NCBI GenBank assembly: GCA_016706845.1 | Contig: JADJIV010000001.1 | Location: 1 to 64,000 of the forward strand | DNA length: 64,000 bases | Origin: PNOJ01 sp016706845 | Lineage (GTDB): Bacteria > Krumholzibacteriota > Krumholzibacteriia > LZORAL124-64-63 | Reading direction: 5' to 3' | Shown: positions 38,132 through 46,560 of the stretch, piece by piece | Layout: the number at the start of each line of letters is the position of its first letter | Numbering within the stretch: the stretch's first letter is position 1 | Translations under genes and position numbers: made by a program | Notes under the pieces: generated by a model | Told to the model about the DNA's origin: nothing | Seen by the model: the letters and a program-made list of their open reading frames with translations, nothing else | Database searches by the model: none

Positions 38132-38158
38132 TCAAGTTTCAGCCCAGGCTGCCGATGG
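38132..38158 (+). promoter_or_regulatory. Sigma28 (FliA)-type flagellar promoter
   Basis: TCAAGTTT (38132-38139), an 11-base spacer, GCCGATGG (38151-38158). The established consensus is TAAAGTTT-N11-GCCGATAA. Thirteen of the 16 element positions agree and the spacer is exact. It precedes the TTG start at 38179 by 20 bases. Confidence 0.75.
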
Positions 38159-38178
38159 CGTAGGCGGGAGGTTCCGCC

Positions 38179-38421
38179 TTGAGCATCCAGGCCGTCAACA
38201 CCGCCATGTCCGCCATGATGGCCCAGCAGAACCGCCTGGACGGCGTCGCCGAGCGCGTGGCGCGCTGGCGGGCCACCGGCTCTTCCCGGGGTCCCGTGCC
38301 GCCGGATCTGGTGCGCGAAGTCATCGAAGCCCGGCAGGCCCTGCGGACCTTCGAGGTCAACGCCGCGGTGCTGCGCGCGGCGGACCGCCTGACGGGACTG
38401 CTGCTCGACGAACTCGCCTGA
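38179..38421 (+). CDS. Miniature flagellar rod/hook-like protein
   Basis: An 80-residue protein starting at TTG 38179 behind GGGAGG. The N-terminal half, SIQAVNTAMSAMMAQQNRLD with GVAERVARW, parallels the amphipathic start of flagellar rod and hook proteins (the A-x-x-G-L-x-A-x-Q-x-R-L-D-x-x-A-N-N region). The C-terminal half, DLVREVIEARQALRTFEVNA with VLRAADRLTGLLLDELA, parallels their C-terminal EMVxLIEAQRAFEANAKVIxTADxMLxTLL helix. The whole central domain of FlgB/C/F/G is absent. A sigma28-type promoter directly upstream supports a flagellar role. The NN of the usual N-terminal motif is replaced by ER. No other flagellar gene is in the window. It could be a rod or export-gate adaptor. Confidence 0.7.
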   Translation: MSIQAVNTAMSAMMAQQNRLDGVAERVARWRATGSSRGPVPPDLVREVIEARQALRTFEVNAAVLRAADRLTGLLLDELA

Positions 38422-38424
38422 GGG

Positions 38425-39819
38425 CTAGGGAACACCCGCCGCGGGACGCATCCTGCCGCGGGCCAGCGAGGCGAAGATCCCGGCGCCGCAGAGCGCCGCG
38501 AAGACGAGGAACGCCGTGCGCAGGCCCGCGATGAACTGGTCGTGGTTGGCCGGCGTGATCGGGACGCGCCCGACGTGCACCGCGATGATCAGGGTCACGA
38601 TCCCCATCGAGAACATCTGCCCGAGCAGGCGCATGGTGCCGACCGTGCCCGAGGCGACGCCGTAGTGCCGGCGCTCGACGGACCCCATCACGGCGTTCAT
38701 GTTGGGCGACGAGAAGAGGCCGAAGCCCAGGCCGAGGATCACCAGGCTCGCGATCAGGTAGGGGATGCCCGTGTCGCGCCCCAGGCAGGCGAGCAGCGCG
38801 AGTCCGACCGCCACCAGCCCCATCCCGGCCGAGGCGACGATCCGGGGTTCCACCCGGTCCGACAGCCGCCCGGCGTACAGCGACGTCAGCACCATCACGA
38901 TCGGCTGCCAGACCAGGATGACGCCGGCGCCGTCGGCGCCGTAGCCCCGGGTGTACTGCAGGAACAGGCTTAGCATGAAGGAGACCGCATAGGTCGCGGC
39001 GTAGTTGATCAGGGCCGCCAGGTTGGAGTAGGTGAAGGCGGGGTTGTGCCGGAAGAGCCGCAGGTCGAAGACCGGACTGGCCGTGCGGAGTTCCCGGCGC
39101 ACGAACAGGACCAGGCCCGCGATCCCCGCGGCGAGCAGCCAGACGCCGCGTCCGCCCGTCAGCTCGCTGAAGCCCAGCATGATCGCGACCAGCGCCGCGC
39201 CGTAGAGGACCGCGCCGGGCAGGTCGAAGCGCTCCCCCCGCGATTCGGCCCATTCCCCCTTCAGCCTCCGCAGCACGACCAGGATGATGAGGCCGCCCGC
39301 CGGGACGTTCACGTAGAAGATGCTGCGCCAGCCGAGGTGCTGCACCAGGATCCCGCCCAGGAAGGGGCCGGCCGCGAGGCCCGCGTAGACCGCGGCCACG
39401 TTGATCCCGAGCACCCGGCCGCGTTCGCGGTCCGGGAAGACGGAGGTGAGGATGGCGATGCCGGTGCCGAAGATCATGGCGCTGCCGATCCCCTGCAGGG
39501 CCCGGCCGACGACCAGCATCGCGGCGGAACCGGCCGCGCCGCACCAGAGCGAAAAGACGGTGAAGACCGCGATGCCCAGGACGAAGACCCGCTTGCGGCC
39601 GTGGATGTCGGCCAACCTGCCGAACGGGACGAGGAAGACGGCCGCCGACAGCAGGAACGCCGTCATCATCCAGCTCAGGTACACGGCGTCGATCGCGAAC
39701 TCCCGGCCGATTTCGGGCAGCGCCATCCCGATCGCCGACGCCATGAAGGGCGTGAGGAACGAGGAGACGGTGAAGACGAGCAGCGCTGCGCGCTTGGCCG
39801 GCGAATCGAGGATCCCCAT
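38425..39819 (-). CDS. MFS drug exporter, DHA2 (EmrB/QacA) type
   Basis: A 464-residue inner-membrane proton antiporter with about fourteen segments. First-half signatures are LSWMMTAFLLSAAVFLVPFG, GRLADIHGRKRVFVLGI (motif A), LVVGRALQGIGSAMIFGTG (motif B) and INVAAVYAGLAAGPFLGGIL (motif C). WRSIFYVNVPAG is typical of the 14-segment group. Start ATG 39819 behind GGGAGGGGCGAC. It is the last gene of dnaB-LON-MBL-MFS, all on the reverse strand with gaps of 16-35 bp. Substrate unknown. Its stop lies 3 bases from the stop of the flagellar-like gene on the other strand. Confidence 0.9.
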   Translation of the reverse strand: MGILDSPAKRAALLVFTVSSFLTPFMASAIGMALPEIGREFAIDAVYLSWMMTAFLLSAAVFLVPFGRLADIHGRKRVFVLGIAVFTVFSLWCGAAGSAAMLVVGRALQGIGSAMIFGTGIAILTSVFPDRERGRVLGINVAAVYAGLAAGPFLGGILVQHLGWRSIFYVNVPAGGLIILVVLRRLKGEWAESRGERFDLPGAVLYGAALVAIMLGFSELTGGRGVWLLAAGIAGLVLFVRRELRTASPVFDLRLFRHNPAFTYSNLAALINYAATYAVSFMLSLFLQYTRGYGADGAGVILVWQPIVMVLTSLYAGRLSDRVEPRIVASAGMGLVAVGLALLACLGRDTGIPYLIASLVILGLGFGLFSSPNMNAVMGSVERRHYGVASGTVGTMRLLGQMFSMGIVTLIIAVHVGRVPITPANHDQFIAGLRTAFLVFAALCGAGIFASLARGRMRPAAGVP

Positions 39820-39844
39820 GTCGCCCCTCCCGCGGTCGCGGACG

Positions 39845-40759
39845 TCAACGGGCCGGCGTGCCGGACATATCGAGGTAGCCGAGCATGCCCTCGAGCGTGT
39901 TGCGCAGGAAGTCGGCCTCGCGTTCGCGCAGGTCGTCCTCGAGATCCGCCATGGTCGCGAACCAGGGGTCGGCGTCGGTCAGCCGGCGCAGCGCCGCGGC
40001 CTGCAGCTGCGGGGACCAGGTCGGACCGTGAACGGCGCGCAATTCGTCGAGCGCCGCGGTCCACAGCAGCAGCTGGCCGCGCGCGGCCGCCAGGAAGCGG
40101 CCGGGCTCCTCGCAGAGGCCGTGGTGGCCCCAGGCCAGGCGCGCCGGCGCGGGATCCAGCGCGAGCAGCAGGTCGAGCGACCGCAGCGCCGTCGGCAGGT
40201 GGAAGCGCGGCGGCGTGGCCGGCCGCAGGTAGGGCGCGCCGCCGCGCGTCGGGCAGGTCATGCCCGCCGCCTCGCCCACGAAGAGCAGGCCGTCGTCGAG
40301 GTAGCACTGGTGGTGGGCGGCGTGGCCCGGGGTGTGGAAGGTGCGGATGCCCAGCGGCTCCAGCGACGACGGCGGGTCGATGCGATCGGCCGGCACCGGC
40401 AGCGGCCGCCCGAAGAGCGGCGCCAGATCGCGCAGCACCTGCAGCGAACCCTCCCACAGCCGCTGCGGGTCGACCAGGTGGCGCGCCGCCTCCTCCCAGA
40501 CCACGACGCGCGCCTCGGGGAAGGCGGCGGCGAGGTGCCCGGCGCCGCCGCCGTGGTCGAGGTGGACGTGCGTCAGCAGGATCCGGTCCAGGCGCGTCAC
40601 GCCGCGGCGGCGCAGCTCCGCCGTCAGGTGCGGGATCGTGCTCGCGGGACCGGGGTCCACGACGTAGGTCTCGCCGCCGCGCCGGCGCAGCCAGCAGCTG
40701 ATGAACTTGCGGTAGCCGCGGCGCGGCTGGTCCAGGTCGATGAGGGTCAGGTCGTCCAT
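39845..40759 (-). CDS. MBL-fold metallo-hydrolase
   Basis: A 304-residue hydrolase with the beta-lactamase fold. The zinc motif is THVHLDHGGGAGHLA (HxHxDH) near residue 65. Further ligands are in TFHTPGHAAHHQCYLDDGLL (GHAAHH) near 145 and LAWGHHGLC near 220. The arrangement resembles the subgroup of cytosolic glyoxalase II-like or RNase Z-like hydrolases; the closest known relatives act on thioesters, but no particular substrate is shown. The C-terminal 85 residues are helical (LRRLTDADPWFATMADLEDD). GGGAG precedes ATG 40759 and the gene is 16 bases after the LON-domain gene. Confidence 0.85.
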   Translation of the reverse strand: MDDLTLIDLDQPRRGYRKFISCWLRRRGGETYVVDPGPASTIPHLTAELRRRGVTRLDRILLTHVHLDHGGGAGHLAAAFPEARVVVWEEAARHLVDPQRLWEGSLQVLRDLAPLFGRPLPVPADRIDPPSSLEPLGIRTFHTPGHAAHHQCYLDDGLLFVGEAAGMTCPTRGGAPYLRPATPPRFHLPTALRSLDLLLALDPAPARLAWGHHGLCEEPGRFLAAARGQLLLWTAALDELRAVHGPTWSPQLQAAALRRLTDADPWFATMADLEDDLREREADFLRNTLEGMLGYLDMSGTPAR

Positions 40760-40775
40760 GGGGCTCCCGGGGCGC

Positions 40776-41384
40776 TCAGGCTTCGGCCGCGTCGGCGAGC
40801 CCGTCGAGCCAGGTCAGGGCCGCTTCGGCCCGGCGGGTGACGTGCCGCTCGGCCAGGGCCCACGCCTTGCGCTCGCGCGACAGCGGCAGGTGCTGGAAGA
40901 GGAGGTCGGCGAGCAGCCCGGTGTCCAGGCCGTCGGAGAGCTGCACGCCGGGGAGCATGCGCGCGGCGACCGCATCGCGCAACCGCGGGGCCAGGGCCGC
41001 GTCGCGCGCCGGCTCTCCGGGCTCGTCGTCCAGGACCTCGGCGTGGACACGGCGGTAGAGGCGGTCGCTCGGCGCCTCGGCGATCCGCAGGCGGTCGAGG
41101 CCCAGCAGCCAGATCAGGTAGCGGCCGTCGTCGAGGCGGCGGTGGCTGACGATCTCGCCCAGCCCGGCCACCGGCAGCACCGCCGGCCCCTCGGGCCGCG
41201 GGGCGCGGGCGGGGTCCAGGCAGCCGAGCGCCAGGCGCCCGGCGGTGTCCAGCAGGTCGCCGACCATCTGCAGGTACCGCGGCTCGAAGACGTGCAAAGG
41301 GACCAGGGCGCCCGGGAACAGGAAGGCGTCCGGGAGCGGGAACAGGGGCAGGCCCGTGATCCGGCGCTGGTCGGGTGCGGCCAT
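40776..41384 (-). CDS. LON substrate-binding domain protein
   Basis: A 202-residue stand-alone LON N-terminal domain, without AAA+ or protease domains. Recognisable are LPLFPLPDAFLFPGALVPLH (the P-L-F-P-L-x-x-x-x-F-P-G start), VFEPRYLQMVGDLLD, GEIVSHRRLDDGRYLIWLLG and FRLRI-like DRLRIAEAPSD. The family is widespread and thought to bind substrate proteins, but its physiological role is not settled. ATG 41384 gives the standard start. It lies 35 bases after dnaB, so the two are probably co-transcribed. Confidence 0.85.
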   Translation of the reverse strand: MAAPDQRRITGLPLFPLPDAFLFPGALVPLHVFEPRYLQMVGDLLDTAGRLALGCLDPARAPRPEGPAVLPVAGLGEIVSHRRLDDGRYLIWLLGLDRLRIAEAPSDRLYRRVHAEVLDDEPGEPARDAALAPRLRDAVAARMLPGVQLSDGLDTGLLADLLFQHLPLSRERKAWALAERHVTRRAEAALTWLDGLADAAEA

Positions 41385-41419
41385 CTCGTCGCGATCCTCT
41401 GCGGTCCGGCCGGCCGCGC

Positions 41420-42784
41420 TCAGTGCTGCAGGTCGGCGAAACGCGTGAACGACTTGTGGAAGTGCAGGTCGAACTGGCCGATGGGACCGTTGCGCTGCTT
41501 GCCGACGATGACCGTCGCCTTGTTGCGCACGGTCTCGTCGTCCGGTTTGTAGTACTCCTCACGATAGATGAACATGACCACGTCGGCATCCTGCTCGATC
41601 GAGCCCGACTCGCGCAGGTCCGAGAGCATGGGCTTGTGGTCGCCGCGCGACTCGACGGCGCGCGAGAGCTGGCTGAGGGCCATGACGGGCACGTCGAGGT
41701 CCTTGGCCATGCCCTTGAGGTTGCGGCTGATCTGCGAGATCTCCTGCTGACGGTTCTCGGCGCGCGAGGTGGAGGACATCAGCTGCATGTAGTCCACGAT
41801 GATCAGGCCCACGTCGTGCTGCTGCTTGAGCCGGCGCGCCTTGGCCTTCATCTCGAGCACGCCGATGCCGCTGGTGTCGTCGATGAAGATGGGCGCCTCG
41901 GACAGGCGGCTGCAGGCCTCGGTCAGCTTCGGCCACTGCTCGGGCTTGATCTGCCCCTTGCGCAGCTCGTGGTTGTTGAAGCCGCCGCTGGCGCAGATCA
42001 TGCGCATGACGAGCTGCTCCTTGGCCATCTCCAGGCTGAAGATCGCGACCGGCACCTTGTCCTTCACCGCGGCGCTGTAGGCGACGTTCAGCGCCAGGGC
42101 GGTCTTGCCCATCGACGGCCGCGCCGCCAGCACGATCAGGTCGCCGCGCTGCAGGCCGGCGGTCATGCGGTCGAACTCCACGAAGCCGGTGGACAGGCCG
42201 GTGATGTCGCTCTTGGCGCGCGACGCCTCGTCGATGCGCCGGAAGGCCTCCGGCACGACGTCCCGCACCGACGCGAAGGCCTGCGTCTCGCGGCTCTCGG
42301 CGATGGAGTAGATGCGCGTCTGGGCGCGGTCGAGGATGGCGTCGGTCTCCTCGCGGGCGGCGAAGGCGTCGGTGGTGATCTCGCCCGAGGCGTGGATCAG
42401 CGCCCTGAGCACCGCCTTGTCGCGCACGATGCGCCCGTGGTAGGCGACGTTCGCGGCCGTGGCGGTCGCGGCCAGGATGTCGGCGAGGTAGTCGTTGCCG
42501 CCGCACTTGAGCAGCTCGCCGCGGCGCTCCAGCTCCTCGGCGACCGTGATGCCGTCGATGGCCTGGTCGTTCTCGTAGAGGTCGCACATGACCCCGAAGA
42601 TGACCCGGTGCTCGCGGCGGTAGAAGTCGTCGGCGCGGATCGATTCGAGCGCCACGCCCAGCGCGTCGCGGTCGAGCATGACCGCGCCGAGGATGGCGCG
42701 CTCGGCGTCGAGGTTCTGCGGCGGCTGCCGGGTCTCGGCGGCGCGGCGCATCTCGTGGGGCAGGGGGCTCAGTTCGGGTTCCAC
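41420..42784 (-). CDS. dnaB: Replicative DNA helicase
   Basis: A 454-residue hexameric 5'-3' helicase of the replication fork. The N-terminal DnaB domain begins PPQNLDAERAILGAVMLD; the RecA-like motor has TGLSTGFVEFDRMTAGLQRG, Walker A ARPSMGKTALALN, Walker B GLIIVDYMQLMSS, and SDLRESGSIEQDADVVMFIY near the C-terminus. No intein is present. Start GTG 42784 (VEPELSPLP) is chosen because GAGGAA lies 8 bases before and the -10 element TACAAT at 42838-42833 rules out the longer frame. Loaded at the origin by DnaA and a loader; a cluster of DnaA-box-like sequences lies 130-275 bases upstream. Confidence 0.95.
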   Translation of the reverse strand: MEPELSPLPHEMRRAAETRQPPQNLDAERAILGAVMLDRDALGVALESIRADDFYRREHRVIFGVMCDLYENDQAIDGITVAEELERRGELLKCGGNDYLADILAATATAANVAYHGRIVRDKAVLRALIHASGEITTDAFAAREETDAILDRAQTRIYSIAESRETQAFASVRDVVPEAFRRIDEASRAKSDITGLSTGFVEFDRMTAGLQRGDLIVLAARPSMGKTALALNVAYSAAVKDKVPVAIFSLEMAKEQLVMRMICASGGFNNHELRKGQIKPEQWPKLTEACSRLSEAPIFIDDTSGIGVLEMKAKARRLKQQHDVGLIIVDYMQLMSSTSRAENRQQEISQISRNLKGMAKDLDVPVMALSQLSRAVESRGDHKPMLSDLRESGSIEQDADVVMFIYREEYYKPDDETVRNKATVIVGKQRNGPIGQFDLHFHKSFTRFADLQH

Positions 42785-42832
42785 GGGACCGTTCCTCGGG
42801 GCTCGATGTGACGGGGCGAGGCGAAGACGAAC

Positions 42833-42838
42833 ATTGTA
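42833..42838 (-). promoter_or_regulatory. -10 element of dnaB
   Basis: Reverse-strand TACAAT, about 49 bases before GTG 42784. The -35 region is poor, which would fit activation or control by a DNA-bound factor. Confidence 0.45.
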
Positions 42839-42912
42839 AGCGATGCCCGCGACCCGAGACAGACCGACTTCGCGGCAACGGCCGATTCCTGGGGACCGGA
42901 CGTGCACAAACC

Positions 42913-43059
42913 CGTGGACAAGCCGGTGGATGGCCGGTGGATGGGTGGTGGACGGCGCCGCGGCGCCCGCCCGTCGGCCGCCATCCCGGCGGGTACCTCA
43001 GGACAACGCCGGGACAACCTCTGGACATACTGTGGACAAGTCGCGGCCGAGGTGGATAA
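42913..43059. promoter_or_regulatory. Cluster of DnaA-box-like 9-mers
   Basis: The 359-base gap between dnaB and the methyltransferase gene has no gene but carries CGTGGACAA (42913), GGTGGATGG (42925 and 42936), GGTGGACGG (42947), TGTGGACAA (43031) and GGTGGATAA (43051). TGTGGACAA is the exact complement of TTGTCCACA, the box of GC-rich bacteria. The first four are spaced 11-12 bases apart, one helical turn, on the same strand. Confidence 0.5.
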
Positions 43060-43143
43060 GCTGGGCGGCAGCAGGCGGTCGGCGGCCACAAGCGCTTCCG
43101 GACCAACGCCTTGACGATCCACAAGCCAACCGAGGCGGCCCCC

Positions 43144-44024
43144 ATGCCCGACGGTGGACAACTCCGCGAAACCTGGGCCCGGATCGCTGCCGATCCACGC
43201 CCTGCTCGACCCTGGCGGGACGGCGCCGCCTTCCCCTGGGCCGATCCGGTCTTCAGCGAACGCATGCTGCGCCTGCACCTGGACCAGTCGACGCACATGG
43301 CGAGCCGCAGCCTGCCGGTGATCCGCGCGCACGTCGGCTGGCTGGAGGACCGGCTGGCCGAGGCGTTCGGCGACGCCGCGCCGCGCCGCGTGCTGGACGT
43401 CGCCTGCGGACCCGGCCTGTACTGCCACGAGCTGGCCCGCCGCGGGCACCGCGCCTGGGGCGGCGACGTGGCGCCGGCGGCGCTGCGCCACGCGCGCGCG
43501 CCGCCGCGTCCGAGGGACTGGACTGCGGGTTCCACGCCGCCGATCTCGAGGACCCGGACGCGCCGCTGCCCCCGGACATCACCGGCCTCGATGCGGTGAC
43601 GCTCTGGTACGGCGAGGTCCACGCCCACCCGCCCGGCGCGATGCTCGCCGCCCTGACCGCCCTCGCCGGGCGCCTGCGTCCCGGCGGCCTGATGGTCCTG
43701 GAGTACCAGCCCTGGGAGCTCTACCCGCGCGAGGACCTGCTGGAGTGGCGGGCCTGCGATGGCTCGCCCTTCGCCGACGGCCCGCACTTCTGGCTGCAGG
43801 AGTACCACTGGGACGAGGCGTCGCAGTCCGAGATCAACGTCCACTGGATCGTGGACCCCGCGACGGGCGCAGCGAAGCGCTACGCGCAGAGCGGACGCGC
43901 CTGGCGGGACGAGGACCTCGCGGGGCTGTGCGCGGCCGCCGGCCTCGTCGGCGGCGTGTTCCTGCCGCCGGTCACCGGCGTGGACGCCCGCCACGAGTTC
44001 GCGATGCTGATCTCCCGGCGGTGA
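43144..44024 (+). CDS. SAM-dependent methyltransferase (one frameshift)
   Basis: About 293 residues. The SAM motif is RRVLDVACGPGLYCHELARR near residue 80, followed by GDVAPAALRHARA. One base is missing near 43500, after which the frame reads EGLDCGFHAADLEDPDAP, LDAVTLWYGEVHAHPPGAML (motif region IV), RLRPGGLMVLEYQPWELYPR and INVHWIVDPATG. The late YxxSGRxWRDEDLAGLCAAAG helix-strand pair is common in small-molecule methyltransferases. ATG 43144 is behind GAGGCGG; a TTG at 43111 is also possible. Divergent from dnaB. The substrate cannot be named. Confidence 0.72.
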
Positions 44025-44028
44025 AGGG

Positions 44029-45000
44029 TCAGGAGGCGTCCGCGAGCAGCGCGTCGTGCAGGGCGCGCAGCTTGCGCACGTCCTCCCACGTGTCGCGCTT
44101 CCAGTGCGGGTTGCGCAGCAGCGCGGCGGGGTGGAAGGTCGCCAGCACGGGGATGCCCTGGTAGAAGTGCACGCTCTCGCGCAGCGAGCGCAGGCTGGCG
44201 CGGGTGTCCAGCAGCGTCATCGCCGCGTGGCGGCCGAGGCAGCAGATCAGGTGCGGCTGGATGATCGCCAGCTGCCGGCGCAGGAAGGGCTCGCAGGCGC
44301 CGGCCTCGTCGGGTTCGGGGTCGCGGTTCTCGGGCGGGCGGCACTTCAGGATGTTGCAGATGTAGACCTCGTCGCGCTCGAAGCGGATGGCGCGCAGGAT
44401 GTCGGTGAGCAGCTGCCCGGCGCGGCCGACGAACGGCAGCCCCTGCTCGTCCTCGTTGCGCCCGGGCGCCTCGCCGATGAACAGCACGCGCGCGTCGGGG
44501 TTGCCGCTGCCGAAAACCGTCTGGGTGCGCGTGGGGTGCAGCTTGCAGGCCGTGCAGACGGCCACCTCGGCGGCCAGGCTCTCCAGCGCCAGACGTTTCG
44601 ACACCGGGGCGGGCGCGGCCTGAGCCGCGGCCGGCGCCGTGACGAACAGATTCGGGGCGGCGGGCGCCGCCGCGACCGGCGCGACCGGCCGATTGCGGAT
44701 CTGCATCAACGTCTCGCGCACGAAGCGCTCGCACTCGGCACGGAATTCCCGCTCACGGGCCGACTTCGCCGCCGCGGCCGCGTCTGCCTCGGGTCCGGCG
44801 GCAGCGGCGGCGGCCGCGGGCGGCGTGAGCGCGGCCGGCGTCGCGGCCTCGACGGGCGTCGCGGGAGGATCGGCCGGGGGCGCCGCCGCGGCCGCGGCGA
44901 CGGGCCCTTCGTCGTAGTACCAGGCGCTGCCGTCCTGTTGCTGCTGGACGAGGTAGCGGGCCAGGTCGGCGGCCAGGCGCTCGGGGCTGTCCTGCGTCAT
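44029..45000 (-). CDS. udg: Family 4-type uracil-DNA glycosylase with long N-terminal extension
   Basis: Removes uracil from DNA. The catalytic part starts near residue 150: CTACKLHPTRTQTVFG (first pair of [4Fe-4S] Cys), LFIGEAPGRNEDEQGLPFVG (GEAPG active-site loop), CNILKCRPPENRDPEPDEAG with the further cluster Cys, and VLATFHPAALLRNPHWKRDTW (HPAxLLR). The first 130 residues are low-complexity Ala/Pro-rich linker sequence, an unusual addition. Start ATG 45000 overlaps the coaBC stop (ATGA), so it is translationally coupled and ends the yicC-gmk-rpoZ-coaBC-udg run. Confidence 0.88.
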   Translation of the reverse strand: MTQDSPERLAADLARYLVQQQQDGSAWYYDEGPVAAAAAAPPADPPATPVEAATPAALTPPAAAAAAAGPEADAAAAAKSAREREFRAECERFVRETLMQIRNRPVAPVAAAPAAPNLFVTAPAAAQAAPAPVSKRLALESLAAEVAVCTACKLHPTRTQTVFGSGNPDARVLFIGEAPGRNEDEQGLPFVGRAGQLLTDILRAIRFERDEVYICNILKCRPPENRDPEPDEAGACEPFLRRQLAIIQPHLICCLGRHAAMTLLDTRASLRSLRESVHFYQGIPVLATFHPAALLRNPHWKRDTWEDVRKLRALHDALLADAS

Positions 45001-46244
45001 GCTGCGCCCCCGGCGGGCCGCAGCAGGGGCGCGAGCCGCCGCAGGAGTTCGGCGGCGAGGTCGCGCTTGTCCAGCGGGCCGATCGCCTCGCTGTCGCCGT
45101 CGGCGGTGATCAGCGTGACGCGGTGCAGGCCCTCGCCGAAGGTGCCGTCGGTGATTGGGTCGTTGGCGATCACGGCGTCCATGCCCTTGGCGCGCAGCTT
45201 GGCCGCGGCGCGCTCCAGCAGGTTCTCGGTCTCGAGCGCGAAACCCACGACCTTCAGGCCGGCGGGCTTCTCGACCTGGACGATGTCGGCCAGGATGTCG
45301 GTCGTGCGCGTCATGTTCACGTGCCAGGACGTGCCGAGCGATTCCTTCTTGAGCTTCCCGTGCCCGACGCTGTCGGGCGTGAAGTCGGCCACGGCCGCCG
45401 CCATGATCAGGGCGTCGGCGCGCGGCAGGCGCTCGCGCACCGCGGCGGCCATCTGGGCGGCGGTCTCCACCGGCACCACGATCCCGAGCCCGCGCGGGGG
45501 CGGCGACGGCACCGGCCCGTGGATCAGAGTCACCTCGGCGCCCAGACCGGCGGCCTGCCGGGCCAGGGCGAAGCCCATCGCCCCGGTCGAGCGGTTGCCG
45601 ACGAAGCGCACCGCGTCGAGCGGTTCGCGCGTGGGACCGGCCGTCACCAGCAGGCGGCATCCAGCCAGCGGCAGGTCAGCGGCGTCTGCGTCACGCGCGG
45701 GCAGGGCGTCGTCCAGTTCGCAGAGCAGGGCGAAGATCTCCTCGGGTTCGGCCATGCGGCCCTCGGCGACCGTGCCGCAGGCCAGCCAGCCGCGGCCGGG
45801 GTCCACGACGTGGGCCCCCCGGGCGCGCAGCGTGGCGAGGTTGGCCTGCACGGCGGGGTGACGCCACATGGCGTCGTTCATGGCCGGGGCCAGGACCAGG
45901 TCGCGCTCCCAGGCCAGCAAGAGGGTGGTCACGATGTCGTCGGCGATGCCGCCGGCGGCCTTGCCCAGCAGGTTGGCCGTGGCCGGGGCGACCACCGCGA
46001 TGTCGGCCCAGCGGGCCAGTTCCACGTGGTCCAGCGGGTCGGTGTCGCCCTCGCCCCACAGGTCGGTGGCGACGCCGTGGCCGGTCAGCGCGCGGAACGT
46101 GGTCGGCCCCACGAAGCGCTGCGCCGCGCCGGTCATGGCCACGCGCACGGAAAAGCCCGCCTGCACGAGCAGGCGGGCCAACAGGCAACTTTTGTAGGCG
46201 GCAATGCCGCCGGTCACCAGCAGCAGGACGCGCGACCGGGTCAT
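44997..46244 (-). CDS. coaBC: Bifunctional phosphopantothenoylcysteine decarboxylase / synthetase
   Basis: Makes 4'-phosphopantetheine from phosphopantothenate in CoA synthesis. At 415 residues it is full length. The CoaC half begins LLLVTGGIAAYKSCLLARLL, with APAMNDAMWRHPAVQANL (flavin-binding PAMN) and GWLACGTVAEGRMAE (catalytic Cys). The CoaB half begins AGCRLLVTAGPTREPLDAVR and continues RFVGNRSTGAMGFALA, MAAAVADFTPD, GHGKLKKES (nucleotide-binding Lys) and ITDGTFG near the end. Start ATG 46244 lies 3 bases after the rpoZ stop, the usual order rpoZ-coaBC. Confidence 0.95.
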   Translation of the reverse strand: MTRSRVLLLVTGGIAAYKSCLLARLLVQAGFSVRVAMTGAAQRFVGPTTFRALTGHGVATDLWGEGDTDPLDHVELARWADIAVVAPATANLLGKAAGGIADDIVTTLLLAWERDLVLAPAMNDAMWRHPAVQANLATLRARGAHVVDPGRGWLACGTVAEGRMAEPEEIFALLCELDDALPARDADAADLPLAGCRLLVTAGPTREPLDAVRFVGNRSTGAMGFALARQAAGLGAEVTLIHGPVPSPPPRGLGIVVPVETAAQMAAAVRERLPRADALIMAAAVADFTPDSVGHGKLKKESLGTSWHVNMTRTTDILADIVQVEKPAGLKVVGFALETENLLERAAAKLRAKGMDAVIANDPITDGTFGEGLHRVTLITADGDSEAIGPLDKRDLAAELLRRLAPLLRPAGGAA

Positions 46245-46247
46245 GGT

Positions 46248-46487
46248 CTACTCCTGTCCGCTCTCCCGCTCCTTGAGGGCGGCGGCAGCGCGCTCGCGCT
46301 TGTCGTAGTAGAGGATCTTGCCGTCGATCAGACGCTGGACCGCGATGGTCGTCAGCTTGCCGGGCAGGTTCGCGCTCACCGCGCGGGCCCGGTCGTTCAG
46401 ACGGCGCGCCTCGAGAGCGGCGATCCGGATGGCTTCGAACTTGTTCGGGATCCTGTTGGTGACATCCTTGCGCTGGATGTAGGTCAT
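46248..46487 (-). CDS. rpoZ: RNA polymerase omega subunit
   Basis: A 79-residue subunit that binds the beta' C-terminus and aids enzyme assembly. Signatures are IPNKFEAIRIAALEARRLN, the conserved A-A-x-E-A-R core (LEARRLNDRA), LTTIAVQRLIDGKI near residue 50, and a charged tail. Start ATG 46487 is behind GAGGTG at 6 bases; the longer frame upstream crosses a promoter. It sits between gmk and coaBC, its normal neighbourhood, but has its own promoter at 46561-46589 as well. Confidence 0.92.
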   Translation of the reverse strand: MTYIQRKDVTNRIPNKFEAIRIAALEARRLNDRARAVSANLPGKLTTIAVQRLIDGKILYYDKRERAAAALKERESGQE

Positions 46488-46560
46488 CGGACACCTCGGT
46501 GGAAGATCCATGTCGACGGGGACCGGGGCGCTGCAACCGCCGGCGGAGCGCGAACGGAGC

